64,000 nt of DNA from Bacteroidota bacterium (GTDB taxonomy: Bacteria; Bacteroidota; Rhodothermia; Rhodothermales; UBA10348), in assembly GCA_029262775.1 (NCBI GenBank), contig JAJCYR010000056.1, positions 62,001 through 126,000 of the forward strand, read 5' to 3'. The notes beneath the pieces were generated by a model that was given only the letters and a program-made list of their open reading frames with translations, did no database searches and had not been told where the DNA came from. Numbering within the stretch: position 1 is the first letter of the stretch; every line of letters starts with the position of its first letter. Below, piece by piece: positions 48,911 to 57,943 of the stretch. A program made the translations under genes and the position numbers.

Positions 48911-51826
48911 TCAGCACGTGGCGGTTCCGTTTTCAACTGAACATTCTGATATCATTTCCTCACTCGCGCGGTCACCACGCTCCTGGAGGCTCAGGAAGGC
49001 TGCATTGGCGACGGCCGGCCGAACGGGGATGTGGCGGTTGTTGTTTCTGGTCGGATGCACCCGGTTGGTGAGCAGGATGACGTAGAGCCCCTGGTCGGGG
49101 TCGATCCAGATGGACGTGCCCGTATATCCGGTGTGGCCATAGGAACGCGGTCCGAAATGAGCGCCGGCAGACGAGTAACCTGAAAAACTACGCGTATCCC
49201 AGCCGAGAGCGCGCGTACCGGGTCCGGCGGGGTTGATGCGCGTCGTGAATGCCCGAATGGTTTCCGGGTGCAGGAATTGCCGGCGCCCGACGCGCCCCTC
49301 GTTCGCCATCATGGATGCGAAAATGGCGAGATCCTCGACCGTGGAAAAAAGGCCGGCGTGTCCTGCCGTGCCGCCCAGGATCCACGCGTTCTCGTCGTGC
49401 ACTTCGCCCCTGAGCAGGCGGCCGCGGAAATAGTCGTCGCGTTCTGTGGAGATGATGTCCTCTCGGTCAGAGGGCCGGTTGGGCCGGAATCCGCTGCTGG
49501 TCATGCCGAGCGGCGCAAAGATCCGCTGTGTGACGAGTTGGTCGAAGGGCATGCCGGTGATCTCTTCCATGACCCAGGCGAGCGTAATGGGACCAAAGTC
49601 CGAGTAGCGGACCTCATCGCCCGGAGCGTAGACGAGGCTGTCTGCCAGAATTCGCCGTCGTACGGCGCGGGCGCTACGGACGCGTTCCGCATAAAAGGGA
49701 ATGAAGGGTATGAGGCCGGAACGGTGGGCAAGCAGGTCCCGCACGGTGACCATGCCTTTTCCGGCCGCTCCGAAGGCGGGGAGGTACTCGGCAACGGGTC
49801 GGTCCAGCTCCAACCGTCCTTCTTCGACAAGCAGCATGGCCATGGTCGTCGTCGCCACAACTTTGGTCATGGAGGCGAGGTCAAAGAGGTCACGCGTGGT
49901 GACAGGCCGCGTGGAGGTCCACGAAGGCGTTCCGACGGTCCCGGTCAGTACAATGGTAGTGCCCCGACCCACGACGACGGCGGCGGCCGAGAACGCGCTG
50001 TCGGCGTGGGCTTCATGCAGGATGGTTCCAATCTGCTTCAGCGCTGCCGCGTTCATACCGACCGATTCAGGGCGGCCGGGGTGAGGGCGTGTGCCCTTCA
50101 GGAGGAGGCCACTGCCTCTGGGAAAGGCATCGGAGACATGGACGGGCAGGCGCCCCGTGGTGCCTGCCCGCCCCGTCAGCACGTCGGCGAGCGCCACGAG
50201 CGTCTGCTCGTGCCGGTCGTAGGCAACGAGCACGGTGGGGAGATGGGGCGCCATGTCTTCGGCCAGCCAGGGGTTCTCAAGGGTAATCCCGATGAGGGCG
50301 TCCTGCGCAGCCCGGGAAGGCATGCTCGCCACCAGACTGCGCGCAAACGATGCCGCAACCCACCCGGCTACGGGAACGGTCCCAACGGCGTCGAGCCAGA
50401 TGACGGTTTCGGCCCGATCAATTGCTGGGCGCGCGGCCGTGAGGCCGCGCGCCCAGTCGCGCGCCGAGAGGCGCACGATGTCCACGTTCCGGCGCGTCAG
50501 TCGCTGTAGTTCACGCTGCAGCACAGCCACAGGATCGGTATTATGGGCCGCAATACCAGGCTGCAGGCGAAAATCGGTGTATACCAGCACGACGGGACCA
50601 CCGACGAGGGAAATAGGGAGGGATGCACGGGGCGGCGCTGGCGCCGTGACCAGTGTCACGGCGCGGCGCGCGGCGTCGGCCGCCAGTGGGTCCGGGTCTG
50701 CCAGCAGGCGGGTCAGCACACCGAGGTCCGGCATGGCGCGTCCCGCCGCGCGCCGTGCCTGCAGCACGCGCGCCGCCCCCTCGGAGAGTCTTGCCTCACC
50801 GAGCCTGCCGTCCCTGACGGCCTGCACGAGGGCCGCCCGGGCGGCGGCGGGGTCTGGAGACATGAGCAGGAGGTCTGCGCCAGCCACTACGGCGGCGAGT
50901 GCCACGTCCGAGGGCGATCCGAATGCGGTTACGCCCATCATGTTCAGCGCGTCGGTGACGAGAAGGCCGTCAAAAGCCAGGCTGTCGCGCAGGATGTCTG
51001 TAGATACATGGTGTGACAGTGAAGCCGGAAGGGAATCGGCCCATACGATATGGCCGCTCATGAGGGCGGGAGCTCCCGCGGTCACGAGGTGACGAAAGGG
51101 TGCCAAATCGCGCGCCTTGATGTCTGCCCGGGTAATCCCGGTATGGGAGTCGGTGGTAGTGGATCCGTGACCCGGAAAGTGTTTCGCAACGCCCAGCACG
51201 CCGGCTTCAGCGAGGCCTTCCATGAACGCCGCGGCATAGCGGGCCGTTGAATCCGGGTGGTCCGACCATGCGCGCGTCCCGATGACCGGATTCCGGGACT
51301 CCGTATTCACATCGGCAATCGGCGCGAACACCATGTTGACACCCGCCGAGCGGGCATCCTGTCCGGTGCGCAGGCCGAGCGTACGCGCAAGATCACGGCT
51401 TCCGGATGCCGCAATGCCCATGGCTCTTGGAAAAACGGGCAGGCCGACCATGCGCATGCCGGCACCCCACTCGGCATCCATGGCCACCAGCAGCGGCTCG
51501 TCCGACTCCGCCTGGAGCCAGGCTACGGCCGCCGCCTGCTCTATGGGATCGCCCCGGAAGAGCACGACCCCCCCGGCTCCAAAGTCAATAATCTCACGCC
51601 GCAGCCGGGCTCTGTCCTTTTCAGAACGGATGTCGATGCCTGTGGGTAGCGGAACCATGAAGAGGGACGACGCCCGCCGTACGAGGGAGCGCCTCGAGAC
51701 CTCCTCCTGAACGGACATGCTGCTCGGCTGGTGCAGAGGGGCGGGACCGTCGCATCCACCCGCAAAAACTGCAAGCAGCGCCAGCAGCGCAGGCATTCGA
51801 AAAGCCGTGGAAGTTGTGGTGTTCAT
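48911..51826 (-). CDS. Lipoprotein fusing GH3 (NagZ-like) and class C beta-lactamase/serine-hydrolase domains
   Basis: 971 aa. SpII signal with lipobox FAGGC (Cys25). GH3 N-terminal domain (about 50-385): LLVAMDAEWGAGMRMVG, GVAKHFPGHGSTTTDSHTG (the NagZ His/Asp loop), LLVTDALNMMGVTA (nucleophile Asp). A GH3 C-terminal-like domain spans about 400-590. The serine hydrolase domain (about 605-960) has SxxK as SMTK (LFDLASMTKVVATT), YSD in place of YxN, and HTGYTGT in the KTG position. Probably periplasmic glycan or muropeptide processing. The same fusion is known in Bacteroidota. It is divergent from the MFS gene. Confidence 0.92.
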   Translation of the reverse strand: MNTTTSTAFRMPALLALLAVFAGGCDGPAPLHQPSSMSVQEEVSRRSLVRRASSLFMVPLPTGIDIRSEKDRARLRREIIDFGAGGVVLFRGDPIEQAAAVAWLQAESDEPLLVAMDAEWGAGMRMVGLPVFPRAMGIAASGSRDLARTLGLRTGQDARSAGVNMVFAPIADVNTESRNPVIGTRAWSDHPDSTARYAAAFMEGLAEAGVLGVAKHFPGHGSTTTDSHTGITRADIKARDLAPFRHLVTAGAPALMSGHIVWADSLPASLSHHVSTDILRDSLAFDGLLVTDALNMMGVTAFGSPSDVALAAVVAGADLLLMSPDPAAARAALVQAVRDGRLGEARLSEGAARVLQARRAAGRAMPDLGVLTRLLADPDPLAADAARRAVTLVTAPAPPRASLPISLVGGPVVLVYTDFRLQPGIAAHNTDPVAVLQRELQRLTRRNVDIVRLSARDWARGLTAARPAIDRAETVIWLDAVGTVPVAGWVAASFARSLVASMPSRAAQDALIGITLENPWLAEDMAPHLPTVLVAYDRHEQTLVALADVLTGRAGTTGRLPVHVSDAFPRGSGLLLKGTRPHPGRPESVGMNAAALKQIGTILHEAHADSAFSAAAVVVGRGTTIVLTGTVGTPSWTSTRPVTTRDLFDLASMTKVVATTTMAMLLVEEGRLELDRPVAEYLPAFGAAGKGMVTVRDLLAHRSGLIPFIPFYAERVRSARAVRRRILADSLVYAPGDEVRYSDFGPITLAWVMEEITGMPFDQLVTQRIFAPLGMTSSGFRPNRPSDREDIISTERDDYFRGRLLRGEVHDENAWILGGTAGHAGLFSTVEDLAIFASMMANEGRVGRRQFLHPETIRAFTTRINPAGPGTRALGWDTRSFSGYSSAGAHFGPRSYGHTGYTGTSIWIDPDQGLYVILLTNRVHPTRNNNRHIPVRPAVANAAFLSLQERGDRASEEMISECSVENGTATC

Positions 51827-51912
51827 GGGGACAAAATAGGTTGCGGCATGTAAACCCGCGCTCGCCCTGCCATGCCCTCCCGCCCAGTCATGCCACCATC
51901 CCCTGGCTCATC

Positions 51913-53253
51913 GTGAAGCGCGTTCTTGTCGTCCTGTTTTTGGGTGTATTGATGGCCGCGCTGGATATTGCCATCCTGGGACCCGTGATTCCTGCAATCA
52001 GGGAGGCGTACAGCCTTGGGGAACGGGGCGTTTCGTGGGTGTTCACCGTCTGGGTGCTGGCCAACCTGGTCGGTGTACCGGTCATGTCGAAACTGGCCGA
52101 CGGCTTCGGTCGGAAGCGAATTTATCTGTTGGATATAGGGCTGTTTGGCCTTGGGGCGGGTATTGTAGCGCTGTCGTGGTCGTTCCCGGTCCTTCTCGTG
52201 GGCCGCGCGCTGCAGGGATTTGCCGTATCCGGGCTGTTCCCGGTGGCAGGAGCGTTCGTCGGTGACAGCTTCCCTCCGGAGCGGAGAGGGCGCGCATTTG
52301 GCGTATTGGGATCTGTTTTTGGGGTGGCCTTCATCATCGGGCCCATCCTGGCGGGTATCCTGCTTCTTGTTGGATGGCGGTGGGTTTACGCCATGTTTGT
52401 TCCTGTTTCGCTGCTTATAGCCTGGTTCGGGATGCGGAATCTGCCCCAGACGGGTACGGAGCGCGGCAAGACGTTCGATGCGGCCGGGCTCGTGGCGTTG
52501 GCCCTCGTGCTACTCTCGCTGGCCGCCGGTATCTCACTCGATCTGCCTGCTCTCGTGGGGGCCGCGCTGGTTTTTCTCGTGTTGTTCGTGCTCGCAGAAC
52601 GGCGCGGTGAGCGGTTGGGGCATGATGTGATCCTGCGACTGGGGCTGCTCAGAAACCGGCAGGTGTCCATTGCCTGTGTGCAGGCCGTGGGCGCTGGGAT
52701 CAGTGAAGCAGCGTTCATCTACTTTCCCACCCTGGCCGTGCTGGCCTTCGGGGTGACCAAGTCGGAGGCCTCGTTCATGCTGCTGCCGCTCATGCTGGCC
52801 GTTGCGCTCGGCTCGCCGCTTGTCGGACGGCTGCTCGATGTCTGGGGCTCACGCCGCGTCGTGGTAGCCTGCAATGTGGTGTTGGCCGCGGGAATGTTCT
52901 GCGTATCCTTTGCGCCGGGTCATAAGGTCTGGTTCTACGTAGGCAGCGTGTTGATTGGAACGGGGCTTGCAGGCCTCATGGGGTCGGCGCTGAGCTACAT
53001 CCTGATCCATGAGGCGCGCAAGGCCGAGCGCGCCGTCTCGCAGGGCCTGATTACGTTGTTCATTTCCGTTGGTCAGCTGATCACGGGCGCAGCGGTTGGG
53101 GCCGTCGCGGCCTCTATGGTCGACCCGATATCGGGGTACACAGCGGCATTTGCAGGGATCGGGGTCCTGACGCTCGGGATGGCCGGCGTTGGGCTGCTGC
53201 TCAAGGGCGCGCCGGCCGAGCGGGCCCAACTTAACCGGTACACAGAGGACTGA
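51913..53253 (+). CDS. MFS transporter (DHA-type drug/metabolite efflux)
   Basis: 446 aa from GTG 51913. Twelve or more membrane helices, motif A as KLADGFGRKRIYL between TM2 and TM3, motif C-like GSVFGVAFIIGPILAG in TM5, characteristic of drug:H+ antiporters. Substrate unknown. The upstream extension to 51814 overlaps the divergent lipoprotein start. Convergent with mscS. Confidence 0.9.
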   Translation: MKRVLVVLFLGVLMAALDIAILGPVIPAIREAYSLGERGVSWVFTVWVLANLVGVPVMSKLADGFGRKRIYLLDIGLFGLGAGIVALSWSFPVLLVGRALQGFAVSGLFPVAGAFVGDSFPPERRGRAFGVLGSVFGVAFIIGPILAGILLLVGWRWVYAMFVPVSLLIAWFGMRNLPQTGTERGKTFDAAGLVALALVLLSLAAGISLDLPALVGAALVFLVLFVLAERRGERLGHDVILRLGLLRNRQVSIACVQAVGAGISEAAFIYFPTLAVLAFGVTKSEASFMLLPLMLAVALGSPLVGRLLDVWGSRRVVVACNVVLAAGMFCVSFAPGHKVWFYVGSVLIGTGLAGLMGSALSYILIHEARKAERAVSQGLITLFISVGQLITGAAVGAVAASMVDPISGYTAAFAGIGVLTLGMAGVGLLLKGAPAERAQLNRYTED

Positions 53254-53293
53254 GACCAGCAGAGGACAGGCCGGGGACAGACATGGGACAGGG

Positions 53294-54100
53294 CTACTTG
53301 TCCAGGTGTACGTCCATCTGCGGATAGGGAATACCAATTCCCGCTTCGTCGAGCTTCTCCTTTACGCGCTGCGTGAGGGCCTCCTTTACGCCCCAGAAAT
53401 CTTCCGATTTGACCCATACCCTCACAACCCAGTCAATGGAAGAGTCGCCGAGACCCGTCAAGACCGCCGCGGGCTCCGGATCTGTCAGCACATGATCCAC
53501 ATCGGCCGCGGCGCTGAGCAGCACCTGACGCGTGTCGGAAATACTGGCCGGATAATCGGTGCCGACCGTGACATCTACGCGGCGCGTAGTGTGATAGAAA
53601 ATATTTTCAATGGTCGATCCGTAGACGGAGCCGTTCGGGACCGTGAACCGGCGGTTATCAAACGTATCTATTTCCGTGCTGAAGAGCCCGATTTCAGCCA
53701 CTTTCCCGGTGACCCCCCCTGAACTGATGACGTCGCCCACCTTGAACGGCCGAAACGCCAACAGCATGATGCCGGAGGAAAAATTTCCGAGCGTGCCCTG
53801 CAGGGCAAGGCCGATGGCCAGTCCGGCAGCGCCGATAAGGGCGGCAAAACTCGTCGTACCGACGCCGAAGATCTGCAGTACGCTGAGCAGTGCCATGATG
53901 AGCACGCCATATCTGGTCAGACTGCCGAAGAAATTGGCAATGGTCTGGTCAATCCGCGCGCCAATGGCGCTACTGACACTGCGTCCCAGCCACCCGGAAA
54001 TAATCCAGGCCAGAACAAGCAGGGTGATGACGCCCGCCACCTTGGGCACAAATTCGGTCAGCAGCTCAACGAGTGCCACTTCAATGTTCGAAAAATCCAT
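53294..54100 (-). CDS. mscS: Small-conductance mechanosensitive channel MscS
   Basis: 268 aa. Three N-terminal membrane helices. The pore-lining TM3 is GTTSFAALIGAAGLAIGLALQGTLGNFSSGIMLLAFRPFKVGD, with the Gly/Ala packing and GxxxxGxxxN typical of MscS. The beta domain VSSGGVTGKVAEIGLFSTEIDTFDNRRFTVPNG and a C-terminal alpha/beta cage follow. It releases solutes upon hypo-osmotic shock. Its start overlaps the small membrane-protein gene by 20 bp. Confidence 0.95.
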   Translation of the reverse strand: MDFSNIEVALVELLTEFVPKVAGVITLLVLAWIISGWLGRSVSSAIGARIDQTIANFFGSLTRYGVLIMALLSVLQIFGVGTTSFAALIGAAGLAIGLALQGTLGNFSSGIMLLAFRPFKVGDVISSGGVTGKVAEIGLFSTEIDTFDNRRFTVPNGSVYGSTIENIFYHTTRRVDVTVGTDYPASISDTRQVLLSAAADVDHVLTDPEPAAVLTGLGDSSIDWVVRVWVKSEDFWGVKEALTQRVKEKLDEAGIGIPYPQMDVHLDK

Positions 54101-54332
54101 TGTCGGAGGGTGTCTGGGTGGGTTCGTCAGGTCGAGGGTCCACGATCCACCGGGCGAACCGTTCGGTCAGCCACGTGGCCGCTGCAACAATCAGTACTTC
54201 CCGGAATGTGCGCGTAAAAATACGACGCACCAAAAACGAAAACGTACGCGGAATGAGCGCACCGATGATGAGTGCCGACAGGAAGCCGGCAACAGATTGG
54301 ACAAGGGGACTGTCTATGGGTCGCTTTTTCAT
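54081..54332 (-). CDS. Small predicted membrane protein between rlmN and mscS
   Basis: 83 aa from ATG 54332, which overlaps the rlmN stop as ATGA. Residues 10-28 (VQSVAGFLSALIIGALIP) and 42-60 (FREVLIVAAATWLTERFA) are probable membrane or amphipathic helices. The tail is Pro/Asp-rich. The 20-bp overlap with mscS and the ATGA junction make it likely to be a real gene, but no family is recognised. Confidence 0.65.
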   Translation of the reverse strand: MKKRPIDSPLVQSVAGFLSALIIGALIPRTFSFLVRRIFTRTFREVLIVAAATWLTERFARWIVDPRPDEPTQTPSDNGFFEH

Positions 54333-55420
54333 GCCAGCGCAGGCCCGCTGGGCCGTTTGTTTTTGGCAGCCAGTTGTCCGCACGCCGCGTCAATGTCCTG
54401 GCCGCGACTGCGGCGAACGGTGACGGTAACGCCGCGCGAGACAAGTCGTTCAATGAATGCATTGAGTTGGTGCTCCGGTGTGCGGTCGAAACCCAGGCCG
54501 TCCACCGGATTGTACATGATCAGGTTCACCTTGGATGGAGCTTTGGCACAGATTCCAGCGAGCGCGTCCGCATCGTCCAGAGAATCGTTATGTCCATGGA
54601 ACATGCAGTATTCATACGTAACCGTGCTGCCTGTCTTGTTGGTGAAGTAGACGATGGCCTCAACGAGGGCGGCAAGGTCGGTACGCTCGCTCCGATTGAC
54701 CGGCATGATGGCCGAGCGTTTGTCCTGCGTAGGCGCATGGAGCGATACGGCGAGCTGCGACGAGAAGCCGTCGTCGGCGAGCGAGCGGATACGCCCAGCC
54801 AGACCGACGGTCGAGACCGTGATGCGCCGGGCGCCGAGCCCCAGCCCGTCCTCGGCCGTCAATTTCTCGATGGCGTCCAGGACGTTGGATGTGTTCAACA
54901 GGGGCTCTCCCATGCCCATGAAGACTACATTTGTGATACCCATTCCGAAGTGCTCCCGGGCCTTTATTCCTGCCCACCAGACCTGGTCAAAAATATCTCC
55001 ACTCGAGAGATTTTCCTGGAAACCCATCCTTCCTGTGGCACAGAACGTACAGCCCATGGCACATCCGACCTGCGAAGACACACAGACCGTCATTCGGCGA
55101 GGTGCTCCGTCCCGGTCGAAATCGGGAATAAGTACCGTCTCGAACTGGTTTCCCGAAGGCAGCTCGAACAGCATTTTGATGGTTTTGTCGCGGGACTGCT
55201 GCTCGGTGACAAGACGTTGCCCATCGAGGCAAAAAGAGTCGGAGAGGGACGTCCGGAGCACGACCGGTACGTTCGTCATGCCGTCCCACGACCGGACGCC
55301 GTGGTGATATAGCCACCGGTAGATCTGTGCGGCGCGCCAGGCCGGGGCATGCTCCGAGACGGCGTCCGAAAGGGCCATGCGGGAGAGAGACGTCAACGAA
55401 GTCCCGGGAGCCATGGTCAC
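54329..55420 (-). CDS. rlmN: Dual-specificity RNA methyltransferase RlmN (23S A2503 / tRNA A37)
   Basis: 363 aa. Radical SAM: cluster cysteines Cys120, Cys124, Cys127 (CAMGCTFC). Cys113 (TVCVSSQ) and Cys347 (AACGQL) match the two mechanistic cysteines of RlmN. FMGMGEPLLN, STVGLAGRI and SLHAPTQDKR blocks are present. Start GTG 55420 overlaps the ctaB stop as GTGA; ATG 55414 is an alternative. Full length. Confidence 0.96.
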   Translation of the reverse strand: MTMAPGTSLTSLSRMALSDAVSEHAPAWRAAQIYRWLYHHGVRSWDGMTNVPVVLRTSLSDSFCLDGQRLVTEQQSRDKTIKMLFELPSGNQFETVLIPDFDRDGAPRRMTVCVSSQVGCAMGCTFCATGRMGFQENLSSGDIFDQVWWAGIKAREHFGMGITNVVFMGMGEPLLNTSNVLDAIEKLTAEDGLGLGARRITVSTVGLAGRIRSLADDGFSSQLAVSLHAPTQDKRSAIMPVNRSERTDLAALVEAIVYFTNKTGSTVTYEYCMFHGHNDSLDDADALAGICAKAPSKVNLIMYNPVDGLGFDRTPEHQLNAFIERLVSRGVTVTVRRSRGQDIDAACGQLAAKNKRPSGPALA

Positions 55421-56328
55421 GTGGAGAGGAAACGGTCAAGAACGATGATCGCGAGCAGAAGCGGGATGTAATACACACTCACTTTGAGGACGCGCCGGGC
55501 GTCTTCGGACGTTCGGCTGCGGTAAAAGCGCCAGACACGCTTCATGAACCACAGGCCCAAAAAGAGCGCTGCCGCTCCATACCAGAGCCCGAGCAGACCC
55601 AGCCAGACCGGGGCCAGGCTGAAGAGGATCATGCCGGCGGTCCAGACCACCATCTGGATGGCAGTGGACGTGCCCTCCGTATCGGTTACGGTCGTCATGG
55701 CGTATCCGGCACGGGCGTAGTCCTTTCTGTACATCCACGCCAGCGAGAAAAAATGGGGCATCTGCCAGCATAACAGCACCCCGAACAGTACCCACCCGCC
55801 GATTCCGAATCCGCCCGATGCAGCCGTCCAGCCTCCCAGTGCCGGGAGTGCGCCGGGGATGGTTCCAACCAGCGTGTTCAGTGGGGTGAGACGCTTCATG
55901 GGCGTATACACGAAAAGGTAGAGCAGGACCGTCCCTGCGGCCAGAACCCCTGTGAGCGGGTTTGTCAGTGGGCAGAGGATGCTGACACCTGCGCTCACAA
56001 GCGCAATCCCGAACCACATGGCCGCCCTGGGCGAAATCCGGCCGGAGGGCAGGGGGCGGTCCGCGGTCCGCTTCATATGACCGTCCAGGTCACGCTCCAG
56101 AAAGTGATTCAGTGCACACCCACCGGCCGACGCCATGGGAATGCCGACAAGGGCCCACAGCAGCGTCCAGCCCTCTATGGCGTCCGGGGAGGCCAGAAAG
56201 AAGCCTGCAAGAGCAGATATCGTCACCAGGAACGTGATTTCCGGCTTGGTAAGCGAAATCCAGTCCCTGAGGGAAGCGGTCGGAGTGGTCAGACCCGCTG
56301 CAGTATCCATCGCTTTGACGTGCGACAT
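55417..56328 (-). CDS. ctaB: Protoheme IX farnesyltransferase (haem O synthase) CtaB
   Basis: 303 aa. UbiA prenyltransferase fold with about eight to nine helices. The first Asp-rich motif is seen as NHFLERDLDGHMKRTADRPLPSG and the second region as YRKDYARAGYAMTTVTDTEGT. It adds farnesyl to haem B, giving haem O. Its start shares one base with the ctaA stop. It supplies a haem-A oxidase that is not in this window. Confidence 0.96.
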   Translation of the reverse strand: MSHVKAMDTAAGLTTPTASLRDWISLTKPEITFLVTISALAGFFLASPDAIEGWTLLWALVGIPMASAGGCALNHFLERDLDGHMKRTADRPLPSGRISPRAAMWFGIALVSAGVSILCPLTNPLTGVLAAGTVLLYLFVYTPMKRLTPLNTLVGTIPGALPALGGWTAASGGFGIGGWVLFGVLLCWQMPHFFSLAWMYRKDYARAGYAMTTVTDTEGTSTAIQMVVWTAGMILFSLAPVWLGLLGLWYGAAALFLGLWFMKRVWRFYRSRTSEDARRVLKVSVYYIPLLLAIIVLDRFLST

Positions 56329-57239
56329 CAGGTCGTAGTGTGTGAGATGTGGAGGGTACGGGCTGTCATGATACAGACAGCAATAACCCCCGCAAAAAGG
56401 AGAGCTCCGGTAACCATGTGGGCGGTGTTCAGAACGACCTGCAGGTTGCTGGGCACGAGCAGATCGCCTTCATTGAGCGTAACAAAGTAGGCCAAAATAC
56501 CGAGTAGAACCTGTAGGGAAACCAGCGCCAGCGCAACAGAAGCCCAGGTCGTTGCCGGGATGGCGCGCCGGAACAGGCCCCGGGTACGCGTTGCCAGAAG
56601 TACAATCAGCGCAGTAACAACAAACGCCCAAACCATGTGTATGGCAACCAGGAATGCATTGATCCCGGCTCCGGGGTGGCGTAGCAGGGCGCCAAGCAGG
56701 ATCTGGATGTAGAGGGCGACGGGCGTAAATATCAGCAGAGGCCGGATTTCCATTTCACGGTCGAGCCCGGCGGCCAGCGGGAAATCGGGACGTGAAAACC
56801 AGGGCGATGCCGTGAAGACAATCATGGCCGTGAGGAGTGCGAAGTACAGCTGGGCTGTTCCGGCGTGCACCACGGCCAGGTCGAGCGACACGAATACGAC
56901 GCGCAGTCCCCCGAGAAGGCCTTGGAGGGAAACCAGCAGGAGCGCTCCCAGGGCTGTCCATTTCATCCAGCGGCGATCTTCTGCGAACCACGTCCAGATG
57001 GTCAGCACGAGCGTTAATATGCCGACGAGGGCTCCAACAAGCCGGTGACCGTGTTCAGCCAGGATCGGCGTTAACGTCCACCAATTTGGCGTGGGGTTGA
57101 ACGGATCATAGGAGTTGAACGAGGATGGCCAGTCTGGAACGGCCATGCCCGCGTTGATACTCGTCACGAATGCGCCCCACGAAAGGAGCACAATGGCGAC
57201 GCACCAGGTGAGGACGGTAAATCGATTGCGACGCTTCAT
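56328..57239 (-). CDS. ctaA: Haem A synthase CtaA (COX15 family)
   Basis: 303 aa with eight membrane helices in two four-helix bundles. Haem-ligand histidines appear in LAEHGHRLVGALVG, AVVHAGTAQLYFAL, LVAIHMVWAFVV and LNTAHMVTGALLF. It oxidises haem O to haem A. First gene of the minus-strand run ctaA-ctaB-rlmN-small ORF-mscS. Confidence 0.96.
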   Translation of the reverse strand: MKRRNRFTVLTWCVAIVLLSWGAFVTSINAGMAVPDWPSSFNSYDPFNPTPNWWTLTPILAEHGHRLVGALVGILTLVLTIWTWFAEDRRWMKWTALGALLLVSLQGLLGGLRVVFVSLDLAVVHAGTAQLYFALLTAMIVFTASPWFSRPDFPLAAGLDREMEIRPLLIFTPVALYIQILLGALLRHPGAGINAFLVAIHMVWAFVVTALIVLLATRTRGLFRRAIPATTWASVALALVSLQVLLGILAYFVTLNEGDLLVPSNLQVVLNTAHMVTGALLFAGVIAVCIMTARTLHISHTTT

Positions 57240-57368
57240 GGGCAGGCCAACAAAAATGGGAGCAGTTTCGTTCTGACCAATATATCAAGAGCGTGCGAAA
57301 TGCCACCACCTGCAACTGGAGTGGAATAGAATGCTGCGATGACGTATATTCCCAGGCTATAGACGCAA

Positions 57369-57791
57369 TTGAAATTCCGACACCTCCTGATCCTGTTCAG
57401 ACACATATGGACCGTACGCGTATGCACGAGCATGCTGCTCGTGGGCACGTTCCTGTGGCTGATTGCCCCCCAGGCATTCGCCGCCTCCACGTCGTCCGAC
57501 ACAGGGGGGTGGGTCCGGTATTTCATTGACAGGCAGCCAGACGTACAATCTGTTCCGGAAGGCGGCATGCAGTCCACCTCCGACCTGTCCAAACTGCTCA
57601 TTCAACCTGTACTCGTGGCCAGTAGTGCGCCGACCCTGTCTTCACCACGCGGCACCATGCTCGCAACACATGGACAGAACCACTCGATTGCGGCACGCTT
57701 CTTTGTGGTAGCGCAGCTGCGTTGGAAAGGTGTAGCCGGTGAGTCGGTCTTTCCGGTCATACTCACGAGCCTCCGACCTCAAGGACCATAG
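57369..57791 (+). CDS. Small predicted exported protein, unknown function
   Basis: 140 aa if begun at TTG 57369; ATG 57432 is an alternative that would shorten the signal. RHIWTVRVCTSMLLVGTFLWLIAPQAFA is a good Sec signal with AFA-A cleavage, leaving a mature part of about 100 aa with no recognised domain. It lies divergent from ctaA and upstream of secD in the same orientation, with 152 bp to secD. Coding status is moderately supported by the signal-peptide layout only. Confidence 0.45.
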   Translation: MKFRHLLILFRHIWTVRVCTSMLLVGTFLWLIAPQAFAASTSSDTGGWVRYFIDRQPDVQSVPEGGMQSTSDLSKLLIQPVLVASSAPTLSSPRGTMLATHGQNHSIAARFFVVAQLRWKGVAGESVFPVILTSLRPQGP

Positions 57792-57943
57792 TGTCTGCAC
57801 GTCCCGCACGGATCCGACAGTTCTGGATTCGTTTCCCCGGGTACCACCCCTGATGGGTCTGTCGCGGCGAATCTGCCCGGCCAGCCCGTACGTCCGACCA
57901 CTTCATCGCGTCCCTTCGATTTGGGACAAAACGCGTATCCATC

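Noticed and set aside
57792-57943. Possible tRNA or small RNA between the small exported ORF and secD
   Set aside because: No cloverleaf, CCA end or strong hairpin could be seen.
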